In this document: in pieces, positions 33,466-41,112 of the stretch
Layout of the letters: every line of letters starts with the position of its first letter
Numbering within the stretch: the first letter of the stretch is position 1
DNA from: Bacteroidaceae bacterium
GTDB taxonomy: Bacteria; Bacteroidota; Bacteroidia; Bacteroidales; Bacteroidaceae
DNA: 41,112 nt
Assembly (NCBI GenBank): GCA_017517605.1
Contig: JAFWYQ010000133.1
Location: forward strand, 1 to 41,112
Reading direction: 5' to 3'
Notes under the pieces: model-generated
The model's database searches: none
Told to the model about the DNA's origin: nothing
Seen by the model: the letters and a program-made list of their open reading frames with translations, nothing else
Translations under genes and position numbers: made by a program

Positions 33466-36186
33466 ATGAAAAAGCGAATATCCTTATTGATTTTCTTTGG
33501 AATGCTGATGTGGACATTGGTAGCTACGGCACAAATGGAGGTGTCGTCGTTATCGGTCGATGGGCGTTTGCCAAAGGATATTAAAGAGGTATTTGTCGAT
33601 AGCGAAGGATTCTTATGGTATGTTACCGATGGTGGCCTTTATCAAGACGATGGTTATCAAACAACATGTTATAGAGCGGATATTCATCGTCCTAATTTGA
33701 TGAAGAGCAACCACACCACCTGTGTGGCCGAAGATGCACAGGGACGTATTTGGATAGGTACACGTCGGGGTGCTTATATGTTGGATAAACGGACGTATGA
33801 ACTTGCTCCTGTGCTTGATGTTGAAGTGGTGGATCATGTGGTGAATACCATCAATGTGATGAGCGACGGACAATTATGGTTGTCGACCAACGAGCATCTT
33901 CTGCGATACGACTCTTGTGCCCATTTGGTTGCCCGATACCCCATTTCGCATAAGGTACAGCAACTCTACGAGGATAGTCGTGGCGATATTTGGCGCATCC
34001 TTTGGCGCGAAGGATTGGCGCGGTATGATGCTGTGCGAGACAGTTTCCAAACAATCGGCTGGCCCTTTGCTGAACACCCTGCTTACATGATTGAAGACCG
34101 TAGGACGGGTTCCTATTGGGTGTCGGTGTGGGAAAGAGGTATTGTCCGTTACACTCCGCAAACGGATACTTTGAGCCGCTTTGTATGGCAAGGGGAGACG
34201 CGCCGTGCTTCTCCTGTGTTGGAGCGCAAATTGTCGAGTTTATATCCTTGGATGGATGGTCAATATTTATGCGGATTGCAGGAAGGCGGACGTTTGCAAC
34301 TGTTTGAGGTAACAATGGCCGACTCATTGAGACGGATAGTGGGGGATGAGGCTGATAGTCTGATACCTTGTGGAGTGAATCAGGAGTATGTGCACGTGAA
34401 GGTGGATACTGATGACCGTTTGTGGTTGACGGGATTAAATTCCGATGTACTGACGGTGAATAAGCAGGATGTTTTTGTATCAGGCTTGCGGTACATGGGT
34501 AAAGCCATACCGGTAATTTTGATAGCTGAGGATGAGGGATGCTGGTTGCAGGATGGATTTACACGTAAATACAACTATTGGCGGATGTCGGACGGGAAAC
34601 TGACCCGTTTGCCAAATTCTGACAAAATTATAGCTGTACAACAAGCGCGTTCTCAATCAGGAATTTATGCCGTGCGCAAATACGACGATTTGGTGCGTTT
34701 TTATATGGAGAACGGTCAGGTGAAAACCGAACGCATGTTCACCTATTCACTATCTGACGATGAAAGGGTGCGCACCTTCTATGAAGATGAAACCGGTCGT
34801 TTCTGGTTAGGTACCAACAAACGGTTGATGTCCTATGATGCTGTTTCTGCTACCTTGTTGCCTGTGGATGGGGTACAAGGGCTTGTCCTCTCCATCGCGT
34901 CAGATAAGCAAGGACGTGTGTACGCCATTACCGAAGGACGGAAGATGTTTCGCATTGCGTTGAATGGAAAAGTACAGACATTTACTTTGCACGAAGATTT
35001 TTCGCGTCTGACCCATTCGCAGACGGGCGAAGTGTGGGGAGTCACCCAACAAGGCAGTGTCTGTCTGTTTGATTCTGCAAAAGACGAGTTTATACCTTTT
35101 ACCTATGAGTTAGGATTGACAGGCGAAACCGTCGTTGATATACATTTCGATGTTCACAATTGTCTTTGGTTGCTTTATAGCAATCAGTTGATTGTCTATA
35201 ATCCGCATAAAAAGGATGAAATGCCCCGCTTTGTAAGTGCAACATCTTCCCTGTTGGAAATGGAATCCTTGTGGAGTCTTCATCGGAGTAAATCAGGAGA
35301 TATGTATGTCGGTGGCACTAACGGTATATCCGTGTTCGATTCTACATGTTTGGCCTCCGCTGAAGTAGAAGTTCCTTTACGCCTTATTGCTGTGTGTACG
35401 GGTGATGTTCGTAGCATGGTTCCTTTTGTGGATAAGAAGGTATCGGAATTCCGGCTTGATGCCTCCGATAGCGATGTGCAACTCTTCTTTTCCACCCTTA
35501 TGCCTTCCGGCGCATCACAAGTGCGTATGGCCTGGCGTTATAGGGGACAAAACAGGTGGGTATTGCTTGCCGAGGGTGAGAATACGATTCATTTGACCGA
35601 TTTGAAACGGGGTAATCATCAGATAGAGGTGCGTGCTACGACTCCTGAAGGCGTATGGGGAACCAATTCGCTGGAGATGAATGTCCGTCGTCCTTGGCCA
35701 TGGTATTTCAGCATGTGGGCACGGTTCTTCTATTTTTTGATAGCGTGCGTGCTGATTGCTTGGGGAATCGTCCGTCTGCGTCGGAGTATCGAGTGCCAGA
35801 AACGACGTGTCGCTATGCAACAGTATGATGATACGGCTTCAGTGGACCGCGTACCCACCGAAGAGGAACGCTTCATGCAACAGGTGAAAGAACTGATAGA
35901 AAAGAATTTGGCAAATGCAGATTATTCAGTAGAAGACCTCAGTAGCGATATGGCTATGAGCCGTGCCAGTTTGCATCGTAAGATGAAAACTATCAGTGGG
36001 CAGACTCCTACGGAACTGGTACGTATACATCGTTTGAACCGTGCCGCCGAGTTGTTGAAGCAAGGCCGGTTGAATGTCAACGAAGTGGCCTACACCGTAG
36101 GTTTCAGCACTCCCAGTTATTTTACCCAATTATTCAAGAAACATTTTGGTGTACTGCCCAGTGAGTATGAGAGTACATCAAAATGA
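33466..36186 (+). CDS. membrane-anchored AraC-type regulator with propeller and Y_Y_Y sensor, no kinase
   Basis: 906 residues. Signal peptide 1-22 (MKKRISLLIFFGMLMWTLVATA). A large periplasmic sensor of repeated propeller blades follows (GFLWYVTDGGLYQDD, GRIWIGTRRGAYML, GRFWLGTNKRLM, GDMYVGGTNGISVF), then a Y_Y_Y domain (RYRGQNRWVLLAEGEN...RATTPEGVWG). One membrane helix lies at about 752-770, then only 40 residues before a C-terminal AraC HTH (about 810-902, DYSVEDLSSDMAMSR, GFSTPSYFTQLFKKHFGVLPSEY). As in the regulator at 10445-12550, histidine kinase and receiver domains are missing. Its AraC domain would have to act from the membrane or be released. No carbohydrate-use genes are adjacent. 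It converges on rnr, 10 nt away. Confidence 0.88.
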   Translation: MKKRISLLIFFGMLMWTLVATAQMEVSSLSVDGRLPKDIKEVFVDSEGFLWYVTDGGLYQDDGYQTTCYRADIHRPNLMKSNHTTCVAEDAQGRIWIGTRRGAYMLDKRTYELAPVLDVEVVDHVVNTINVMSDGQLWLSTNEHLLRYDSCAHLVARYPISHKVQQLYEDSRGDIWRILWREGLARYDAVRDSFQTIGWPFAEHPAYMIEDRRTGSYWVSVWERGIVRYTPQTDTLSRFVWQGETRRASPVLERKLSSLYPWMDGQYLCGLQEGGRLQLFEVTMADSLRRIVGDEADSLIPCGVNQEYVHVKVDTDDRLWLTGLNSDVLTVNKQDVFVSGLRYMGKAIPVILIAEDEGCWLQDGFTRKYNYWRMSDGKLTRLPNSDKIIAVQQARSQSGIYAVRKYDDLVRFYMENGQVKTERMFTYSLSDDERVRTFYEDETGRFWLGTNKRLMSYDAVSATLLPVDGVQGLVLSIASDKQGRVYAITEGRKMFRIALNGKVQTFTLHEDFSRLTHSQTGEVWGVTQQGSVCLFDSAKDEFIPFTYELGLTGETVVDIHFDVHNCLWLLYSNQLIVYNPHKKDEMPRFVSATSSLLEMESLWSLHRSKSGDMYVGGTNGISVFDSTCLASAEVEVPLRLIAVCTGDVRSMVPFVDKKVSEFRLDASDSDVQLFFSTLMPSGASQVRMAWRYRGQNRWVLLAEGENTIHLTDLKRGNHQIEVRATTPEGVWGTNSLEMNVRRPWPWYFSMWARFFYFLIACVLIAWGIVRLRRSIECQKRRVAMQQYDDTASVDRVPTEEERFMQQVKELIEKNLANADYSVEDLSSDMAMSRASLHRKMKTISGQTPTELVRIHRLNRAAELLKQGRLNVNEVAYTVGFSTPSYFTQLFKKHFGVLPSEYESTSK

Positions 36187-36196
36187 AGTTTCTCCT

Positions 36197-38506
36197 TTAT
36201 TGCCACCCTTCCTCGCTGAAGTCGGGTATTTCGCCACGTAATGGGCGGTTTTTCCCTCGTGGGCCGTAAGAGCGGGCGTTGTCATCGGCAGGAGTAAAGT
36301 TGAGCTGTTTTTTCTCCAAGTTGGCACTGGCCACACGTATTTTCATCTTGTCGCCAAGACTGATGCGGTGGTGTGTACGGCGTCCGATGAGGCAATAGTT
36401 CCGCTCGTCGAACTCATAGAAGTCGTCGCCCAAGTCGCGCATGGGTATCATGCCTTCGCATTTGTTCTCTTCAATCTCTACGTAGAGTCCCCAGTCGGTC
36501 ACTCCGCTGACCACACCATCGAACACACGTCCGATGTGCTCGCTCATGAATTCCACCTGCTTGTACTTGATGCTGCTACGCTCGGCACTGGCGGCCAGTT
36601 GCTCCATGGATGAGGAGTGTTCGCACATCTCCTCGTACTTCTGTTGTTGCACGGTACGTCCGCCATCCAAGTAGCGGGTGAGCAGGCGGTGCACCATCAT
36701 GTCCGGGTAGCGGCGGATGGGCGAAGTGAAGTGGGTGTAATAATCGAAAGCCAGTCCGTAGTGTCCGATGTTGTGTGTGCTGTACTTGGCCTTCTGCATA
36801 GCCTTTAATGAGATGGTCTCTATCAGGTTTTGTTCGGCTTTTCCGTTCACTTCGGCAAGCAGTTTGTTGATGCCCTTGCTCACCTCGGCTTTGGTGCCTC
36901 CGCCACCGCGCAATTTATAGCCAAACCGGGCAATGAATTGTCTCAGATTGTCCAATTTTTCGGGGTCGGGCAGGTCGTGTATACGATAGGGGAATACCTT
37001 GGCCTTTTTGTTACGGGGCACTTTGCCTATATCCTCGGCTACGGTGCGGTTGGCCAACAGCATAAACTCTTCGATGAGTTTGTTGGCCTCTTTTGACTCT
37101 TTGAAATATACGCTCAATGGCTTGCCGTTCTCGTCGATGTTGAAGCGCACCTCCACACGGTCGAAATTGATGGCACCGGCGGCAAACCGCTTTTCGGTAA
37201 GGCGTTGGGCCAATCGGTTGAGGGTGATAATTTCATCCTTGAAAGACGGACCCTTCCCGTCCGGAAGGGAGGGGCGTAAGATGTTGGAGTCCGAGGTTTT
37301 TACTCCTTCCCCTTGGGGAAGGCTGGGGTGGGGTCCTCCTTCTATAATCTCCTGTGCCTCCTCGTAGGTAAAGCGTCGTTGGCTGCGGATGATGGTGTGT
37401 GCTATGCGGTAGTTCTTTACCTCGGCCTTGTCGTTTATATGGAAGATGACCGAATAAGCCAACTTGTCCTCGTCGGGACGGAGCGAGCAGAGCTGGTTGC
37501 AGAGTCGTTCGGGCAACATGGGGATGGTGCGGTCAACCAGATAGACGGAGGTGGCGCGGCGGTAAGCCTCTTTGTCGATGATGCCTCCCTCGGGTACATA
37601 GTAGGTCACGTCGGCAATGTGCACACCCACTTCCCACAATCCCTCCTTCAGGGGGCGTATGCTGAGTGCATCGTCGAAGTCCTTGGCATCCACGGGGTCG
37701 ATGGTGAAGGTGGGCACTCCGCGGAAATCCTCGCGACGGGCAATCTCGTGGGCAGGAATCTCGTCGGGTATCATGTCGGCCGCACGCTCCACCGCTTCGG
37801 GGTATTTGTAGGGCAATCCGTATTCGGCCAGGATGGCGTGCATTTCTGCATTGTTCTCGCCCGTGCGTCCCAATATGTCGATAACCTGTCCGATGGGGTT
37901 GCGCGAATCTGCAGGCCAATCCACAATTTTCACTACGGCCTTGTCACCGTCCTTTCCGTTCTTCAGTTTGCTTTTGGGAATGAATATGTCGTGATCGAGT
38001 GTACGTGTTTCGGTCAACAGGAAAGCATAACTCTTCTCTACACGCAGGGTGCCCACAAAGGTGTCGTTCACCCGTTCGATGATTTCCACCACCTCGCCCT
38101 CCTTGTTGAATCCGCGCCGTTTGGCAAACAATACCACCTTCACGCGGTCGCCGTCGAGCGCATGGCCCGAGTTGCGTTCGGCAATGGTCACCGGCTCGCT
38201 TCCATCATCGGGCACGAAACTATTTCGTCCGCTGGGCTTGCGTTGGAAGACACCCTCCAACGTCTGTCCGAAGTCACACAAGACAAACTTTCCGCGCGAC
38301 ACCTCGCGGACATATTCGTCGAAGAGCAAGTCCGAGAGCACATCCAGGCAGAGCATCTTCAGTGGATGCGTCTTCAGTCCCAAGTCGGCAAATATCCGTT
38401 TGGTTGTAAACTCCCAATCAGGGTTCTGTTGGAACAACTCTATCAGCAACTCTGTCATCGCCTTTTTGTTGAGGCGCTTGCCCGATCTTTTTTCTATCTT
38501 TCCCAT
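36197..38506 (-). CDS. rnr: ribonuclease R with an insertion in the catalytic domain
   Basis: 769 residues. 3'-5' hydrolytic exoribonuclease that degrades structured RNA. N-terminal helix-turn-helix and cold-shock segments (1-215), then the RNB domain with TIDPVDAKDFDDA (268-280; the metal Asp cluster) and GVHIADVTYYV. A C-terminal S1 domain follows (FDGVVSGVTDWGLYVEIEEN) and a short basic tail. Residues about 390-420 (from GGPHPSLPQGEG to LPDGKGPSF) do not fit the family and are encoded by a G/C-rich palindromic repeat. They interrupt the run RRFTYEEAQEIIE...IITLNRLAQRL, but the frame is kept, so the enzyme is probably still made. It ends 10 nt from the convergent regulator gene. Confidence 0.94.
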   Translation of the reverse strand: MGKIEKRSGKRLNKKAMTELLIELFQQNPDWEFTTKRIFADLGLKTHPLKMLCLDVLSDLLFDEYVREVSRGKFVLCDFGQTLEGVFQRKPSGRNSFVPDDGSEPVTIAERNSGHALDGDRVKVVLFAKRRGFNKEGEVVEIIERVNDTFVGTLRVEKSYAFLLTETRTLDHDIFIPKSKLKNGKDGDKAVVKIVDWPADSRNPIGQVIDILGRTGENNAEMHAILAEYGLPYKYPEAVERAADMIPDEIPAHEIARREDFRGVPTFTIDPVDAKDFDDALSIRPLKEGLWEVGVHIADVTYYVPEGGIIDKEAYRRATSVYLVDRTIPMLPERLCNQLCSLRPDEDKLAYSVIFHINDKAEVKNYRIAHTIIRSQRRFTYEEAQEIIEGGPHPSLPQGEGVKTSDSNILRPSLPDGKGPSFKDEIITLNRLAQRLTEKRFAAGAINFDRVEVRFNIDENGKPLSVYFKESKEANKLIEEFMLLANRTVAEDIGKVPRNKKAKVFPYRIHDLPDPEKLDNLRQFIARFGYKLRGGGGTKAEVSKGINKLLAEVNGKAEQNLIETISLKAMQKAKYSTHNIGHYGLAFDYYTHFTSPIRRYPDMMVHRLLTRYLDGGRTVQQQKYEEMCEHSSSMEQLAASAERSSIKYKQVEFMSEHIGRVFDGVVSGVTDWGLYVEIEENKCEGMIPMRDLGDDFYEFDERNYCLIGRRTHHRISLGDKMKIRVASANLEKKQLNFTPADDNARSYGPRGKNRPLRGEIPDFSEEGWQ
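37247..37339. repeat. palindromic repeat inserted in frame within rnr
   Basis: Contains two hairpins: CTTCCCC/GGGGAAG (near 37308-37323) and CCCTTCC/GGAAGGG (near 37250-37269), within G/C-rich sequence like the 34-bp repeat at 26351 and 26676. About 93 nt, a multiple of three, so it adds about 31 residues without breaking the frame. Confidence 0.7.
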
Positions 38507-38520
38507 GAGTGTGTATTTTT

Positions 38521-38574
38521 AGTGGCGAGTTTGTGCCGTATGGACTTGTCACTCGTAGCTCGTAGCTCGTCACT
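38521..38574. repeat. palindromic repeat of the GTCACTYGTAGCYCGTAG family
   Basis: GTCACTCGTAGCTCGTAG at 38549-38566 matches the right arms at 10244 and 8328. AGTGGCGAG (38521-38529) and CTCGTCACT (38566-38574) form the outer stem with one mismatch. It starts 14 nt upstream of the rnr start codon on the opposite side. Confidence 0.6.
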
Positions 38575-38627
38575 TATCCTTTATTTTTCTACAAAGGAAA
38601 CAAAATATTCGCTTGGTTGGATGTTTT

Positions 38628-38659
38628 TTTGACAGTTATTTATAAAAATTGTATCTTCG
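38628..38659 (+). promoter_or_regulatory. Bacteroidetes-type promoter of the epimerase gene
   Basis: TTTG (38628-38631), 20 nt, TATCTTCG (38652-38659), 20 nt before the ATG at 38680. Confidence 0.75.
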
Positions 38660-38679
38660 CGGCTTGAAATGAGGAAAAC

Positions 38680-39723
38680 ATGAAAATATTAGTCACCGGA
38701 GCCAGCGGTTTTATTGGCAGTTTTTTATGTGAAGAGGGACTTCGGCAGGAGCACGAGGTGTGGGCCGGCGTGCGCCGTAGCAGTAGCCGACGATACTTGC
38801 AGGATACGCGGTTGAAGTTTGCCGAACTGGACTTTTCCAATCCTGAGCGGTTGGCAGAGCAATTGGCCTTTCACAAGCAAGAACATGCAGGGTGGGAGGT
38901 GGTCATCCATTGTGCAGGTGTCACCAAGTGTCCGCGCGAGGAGGATTTTGAGCTGAACAACCACCTCTATACCCGCCACTTGGCAGAGGGCTTGATGCAG
39001 GCAGGCATCGCGCCCCGTCAGTTTGTCTATCTCAGTTCGCTCAGCATCTTTGGCCCTGTCCGCGAGGAGGTGGCACATACCGACTTCCCTCACGGTTCGC
39101 CTTACCTCTATGCTCCCATTACCGAACACGATACGCCGCAACCCAATACGGCATACGGGCGGAGCAAACTACGTGCCGAGCAGTATCTGCAGAGCTTGGG
39201 CGACCGGTTGCCCACCGTCATCTTCCGTCCCACGGGTGTCTATGGCCCAAGGGAGAAGGACTACTTCCTGATGGCCAAGAGCATTCAGGGACACACCGAC
39301 TTCTCCGTCGGCTTCCGTCGGCAGGAGATTACCTTCATCTATGTGAAGGACCTCGCCAGTGCCATTTATCGGGCAGTGGAGAAGGGCATATCCAATCGGG
39401 CCTACTTCGTGAGCGATGGGGGCATCTACGAGAGCCGCGCCTTCAGCGACCTTATCCAGCGCGAGTTGGGCAACCCGTGGGTGTTGCATATCAAAAGCCC
39501 CCTGTGGCTGTTGAAACTCATCTCCTACACGGCAGGGTGGGGAGCCTCCCTCATAGGTAAGACCTGCACACTGAACAAAGATAAATACCAGATTATGAAA
39601 CAACGCAACTGGCAATGCGACATTGCTCCCCTGAAGGAAGAGTTGGGATGGACACCCCAGTACGACCTGGAGCGCGGTGTGCAGGAGACCATTGCGTGGT
39701 ACAAACAAGAAAAATGGCTTTGA
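38680..39723 (+). CDS. NAD-dependent epimerase/dehydratase, extended SDR family
   Basis: 347 residues. Cofactor loop GASGFIG (7-13), Asp-rich second strand, CAG (NNAG-like) at HCAGVTK, and the catalytic Tyr159-x3-Lys163 (TAYGRSKL) with the preceding Ser in YLSSLSIFG. It carries out an oxidoreduction or epimerisation of a nucleotide sugar or lipid-linked substrate; the exact reaction cannot be read. Its stop overlaps the start of the PAP2 gene by 10 nt, so the two are translationally coupled and likely share a pathway, probably in lipid or glycan assembly. No membrane segment is evident, although LWLLKLISYTAGWGASLIG near residue 275 is hydrophobic. Confidence 0.88.
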   Translation: MKILVTGASGFIGSFLCEEGLRQEHEVWAGVRRSSSRRYLQDTRLKFAELDFSNPERLAEQLAFHKQEHAGWEVVIHCAGVTKCPREEDFELNNHLYTRHLAEGLMQAGIAPRQFVYLSSLSIFGPVREEVAHTDFPHGSPYLYAPITEHDTPQPNTAYGRSKLRAEQYLQSLGDRLPTVIFRPTGVYGPREKDYFLMAKSIQGHTDFSVGFRRQEITFIYVKDLASAIYRAVEKGISNRAYFVSDGGIYESRAFSDLIQRELGNPWVLHIKSPLWLLKLISYTAGWGASLIGKTCTLNKDKYQIMKQRNWQCDIAPLKEELGWTPQYDLERGVQETIAWYKQEKWL

Positions 39724-40712
39724 TACATACACTTACCGCCCCTGTCGAGAGGGCAAAGGGGCTTTTCCCCATCGAGAAAATCAGCTTGGCGTACAACGTC
39801 CTTACCACGGTGTTGATAGCTTACTTCTACATGCAACTGATGGACCCCGGTGCGCAGCTGATGGAGCGCATGGGTATTGTGGGGATGACGGCCCTTTGCT
39901 ACCTGCTCTATCAATGGCGTCCCTGTAGGCTCACCACCTTTGTGCGCGTGGTGGCGCAATTGGGTCTGTTGGCCTATTGGTACCCCGACACGTACGAGTT
40001 TAACCGTCTGTTTCCCAACCTCGACCACCTGTTTGCCGAGTGGGAGCAGAGTCTCTTTGGTTGCCAGCCCGCCCTCCTCTTCAGCCAGACGTGCCACACG
40101 GTGTGGTGGAGCGAGGCGTTCAATATGGGCTATTGGGCCTATTATCCCATGATATTCATTGTGGTGCTCTACTACTTCTTTGCCCGCTATGCAGGGTTTA
40201 TGAAGACAGCTTTCGTTGTCCTCTGTTCCTTCTTTGCTTATTACCTTATATATATATTCCTGCCCGTCACGGGTCCCCAGTTCTACTTCAATGCCATCGG
40301 CTTGGAGCAGGCAGCCATGGGCTTCTTCCCCAACGTGGGCGACTACTTCCTGCACCACTCCGAACTGTTGCCCAACCCCGATGCCATTGATGGTCTCTTC
40401 TTTCGCTTGGTGGAGGGGGCACAAGCCGCTGGCGAGCGTCCCACCGCAGCCTTCCCCAGTTCCCACGTGGGCATTTCCACCATCCTGATGATATTGGCTT
40501 GGAAGGCCAACCGCCGCTTGATGTTCGGCCTCTTGCCCTTCTACCTCCTCCTGTGTGGCGCTACCGTCTATATCCAGGCACATTACCTGATTGATGCCAT
40601 TGCCGGATTCCTCTCCGCCTTCCTTATCTATGGGCTTTCATCCACATTTTACCGTGTTGTAATTGATAAGGGATGGCACGCGGATGAAACGGACAAAACG
40701 GATGCCCACTGA
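39714..40712 (+). CDS. PAP2 superfamily membrane phosphatase/transferase (IPC-synthase-like)
   Basis: 332 residues from the ATG at 39714 (MALIHTLTAPVERAKG). The open frame starts further upstream in another frame of the epimerase gene. About six membrane helices. PAP2 motifs: AFPSSH with His251 and AHYLIDAIAG with His290 and Asp294, the acid-phosphatase/lipid-phosphotransferase active site. The family includes lipid phosphatases and, in Bacteroides, an inositol phosphorylceramide synthase, so transfer of a phospho-headgroup to a lipid is possible. This assignment is inference; the C-terminal ADETDKTDAH is unusual. Coupled to the epimerase. After it, 40713-41112 holds only a repeat and a promoter. 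Confidence 0.82.
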   Translation: MALIHTLTAPVERAKGLFPIEKISLAYNVLTTVLIAYFYMQLMDPGAQLMERMGIVGMTALCYLLYQWRPCRLTTFVRVVAQLGLLAYWYPDTYEFNRLFPNLDHLFAEWEQSLFGCQPALLFSQTCHTVWWSEAFNMGYWAYYPMIFIVVLYYFFARYAGFMKTAFVVLCSFFAYYLIYIFLPVTGPQFYFNAIGLEQAAMGFFPNVGDYFLHHSELLPNPDAIDGLFFRLVEGAQAAGERPTAAFPSSHVGISTILMILAWKANRRLMFGLLPFYLLLCGATVYIQAHYLIDAIAGFLSAFLIYGLSSTFYRVVIDKGWHADETDKTDAH

Positions 40713-40807
40713 AAATATAGATTTTAGGTTTAAAGTTCAAAGTTTAAGCACTCAAGACATAACTCAGCACTCAATGGTGAAGAGATGGTTCAAGGCATAC
40801 GTCCACC

Positions 40808-40888
40808 GTAGGGGCAATCCCTCGTGGTTGCCCATTATGGTTTTGCGATGCCTTATGTGTGTGGGCACCCACAAGGGGATGCCCCTAC
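40808..40888. repeat. GTAGGGGC double-hairpin repeat
   Basis: GTAGGGGCAA...TTGCCC (40808-40833) and GGGCA...TGCCCCTAC (40863-40888) form two hairpins framed by GTAGGGGC and GCCCCTAC. Same layout as 24874-24948. The rest of the 40713-41066 gap shows no gene. Confidence 0.75.
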
Positions 40889-41066
40889 AGCTTGCGTTCA
40901 CAGATGCTTCCTGACATTAGCTTTTTTGTGCCTCTTCTACCTGATTTTTCCCTTAAAACAGCTAAAAATCCATCCCTCTCCAAAAAAAGTGTATGAAAAT
41001 CATACAATTTTAAGGCTCAAAAAACGATTTAACGGGTTTTAACACAAAAGTTCTTGCAAGTATCAA

Positions 41067-41074
41067 TATCTTTG
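41067..41074 (+). promoter_or_regulatory. -7 element for a gene beyond the right edge
   Basis: TATCTTTG at 41067-41074 on the plus strand. No good TTTG 19-20 nt upstream. The coding region would start outside the window. Confidence 0.5.
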
Positions 41075-41112
41075 TTAGCGGAAAATCACCCCTTCCCTCG
41101 CTTAGGAAGAGA

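Noticed and set aside
40663-40914. 83-codon frame after the PAP2 gene
   Set aside because: Covers the GTAGGGGC repeat, has no domain and no promoter of its own.

Overview
The window looks like chromosome from a gut-type Bacteroidales (Bacteroides, Phocaeicola or Prevotella-like). The evidence is family content typical of that group: a fused MurF-Alr, DUF2723 and GSCFA proteins, DUF3244, propeller/Y_Y_Y/AraC regulators and TPR-membrane-coiled-coil regulators. Many genes also have the Bacteroidetes promoter form TTTG-N19/20-TAnnTTTG in place of -35/-10 boxes. I cannot name a species from sequence alone. There are no rRNA genes, no CRISPR array and no prophage. There is one tRNA gene and one decayed insertion sequence.

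Left end (1-4680): an accessory-looking, lower-GC cassette. A minus-strand run encodes a small secreted DUF3244 protein, a lipoprotein with a histidine cluster, four Cys knuckles and a C-terminal papain/C39-like cysteine peptidase domain, and a secreted protein cut by the window edge. Divergent from it is a lipoprotein-type TPR / membrane helix / coiled-coil protein, broken by a one-base frameshift in an A run. This is my best candidate for a poorly described system: a secreted small protein, a secreted protease and a membrane-spanning sensor.

4931-17802: mostly housekeeping genes on the plus strand. They are a DUF2723 multi-spanning membrane protein, a CE4 polysaccharide deacetylase, queG, tRNA-Arg(CCT), an M20 dipeptidase, a family 2 glycosyltransferase and valS with a hairpin-rich leader. 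A minus-strand orphan regulator (propeller, Y_Y_Y, TM, AraC HTH, no kinase) interrupts the run.

17923-28598: minus-strand genes LOG family -> SIS isomerase -> PfkB kinase, then trkH, trkA and dxs (transcribed dxs -> trkA -> trkH), with a plus-strand M16 peptidase between. A degenerate ISL3-type element with 32-bp ends lies at 21563-23126. Next to it is an unusual array of five CTTAAG palindromes at 21-22 bp spacing.

28679-40712: a GSCFA protein overlapping murF-alr, a secreted endonuclease/exonuclease/phosphatase-fold protein, a second kinase-less membrane AraC regulator, rnr on the minus strand, then an NAD-dependent epimerase overlapping a PAP2 phosphatase. The last 400 bases are intergenic and end in a promoter for a gene outside the window.

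Small palindromic repeats are the other theme. At least five families occupy the gaps, and several run into genes: the last residues of Dxs, about 30 extra residues inside the catalytic domain of RNase R, and the probable upstream extension of the EEP-fold protein. A 195-bp MITE-like element with TTAA at both ends is nested between two arms of a 34-bp inverted repeat between dxs and trkA.
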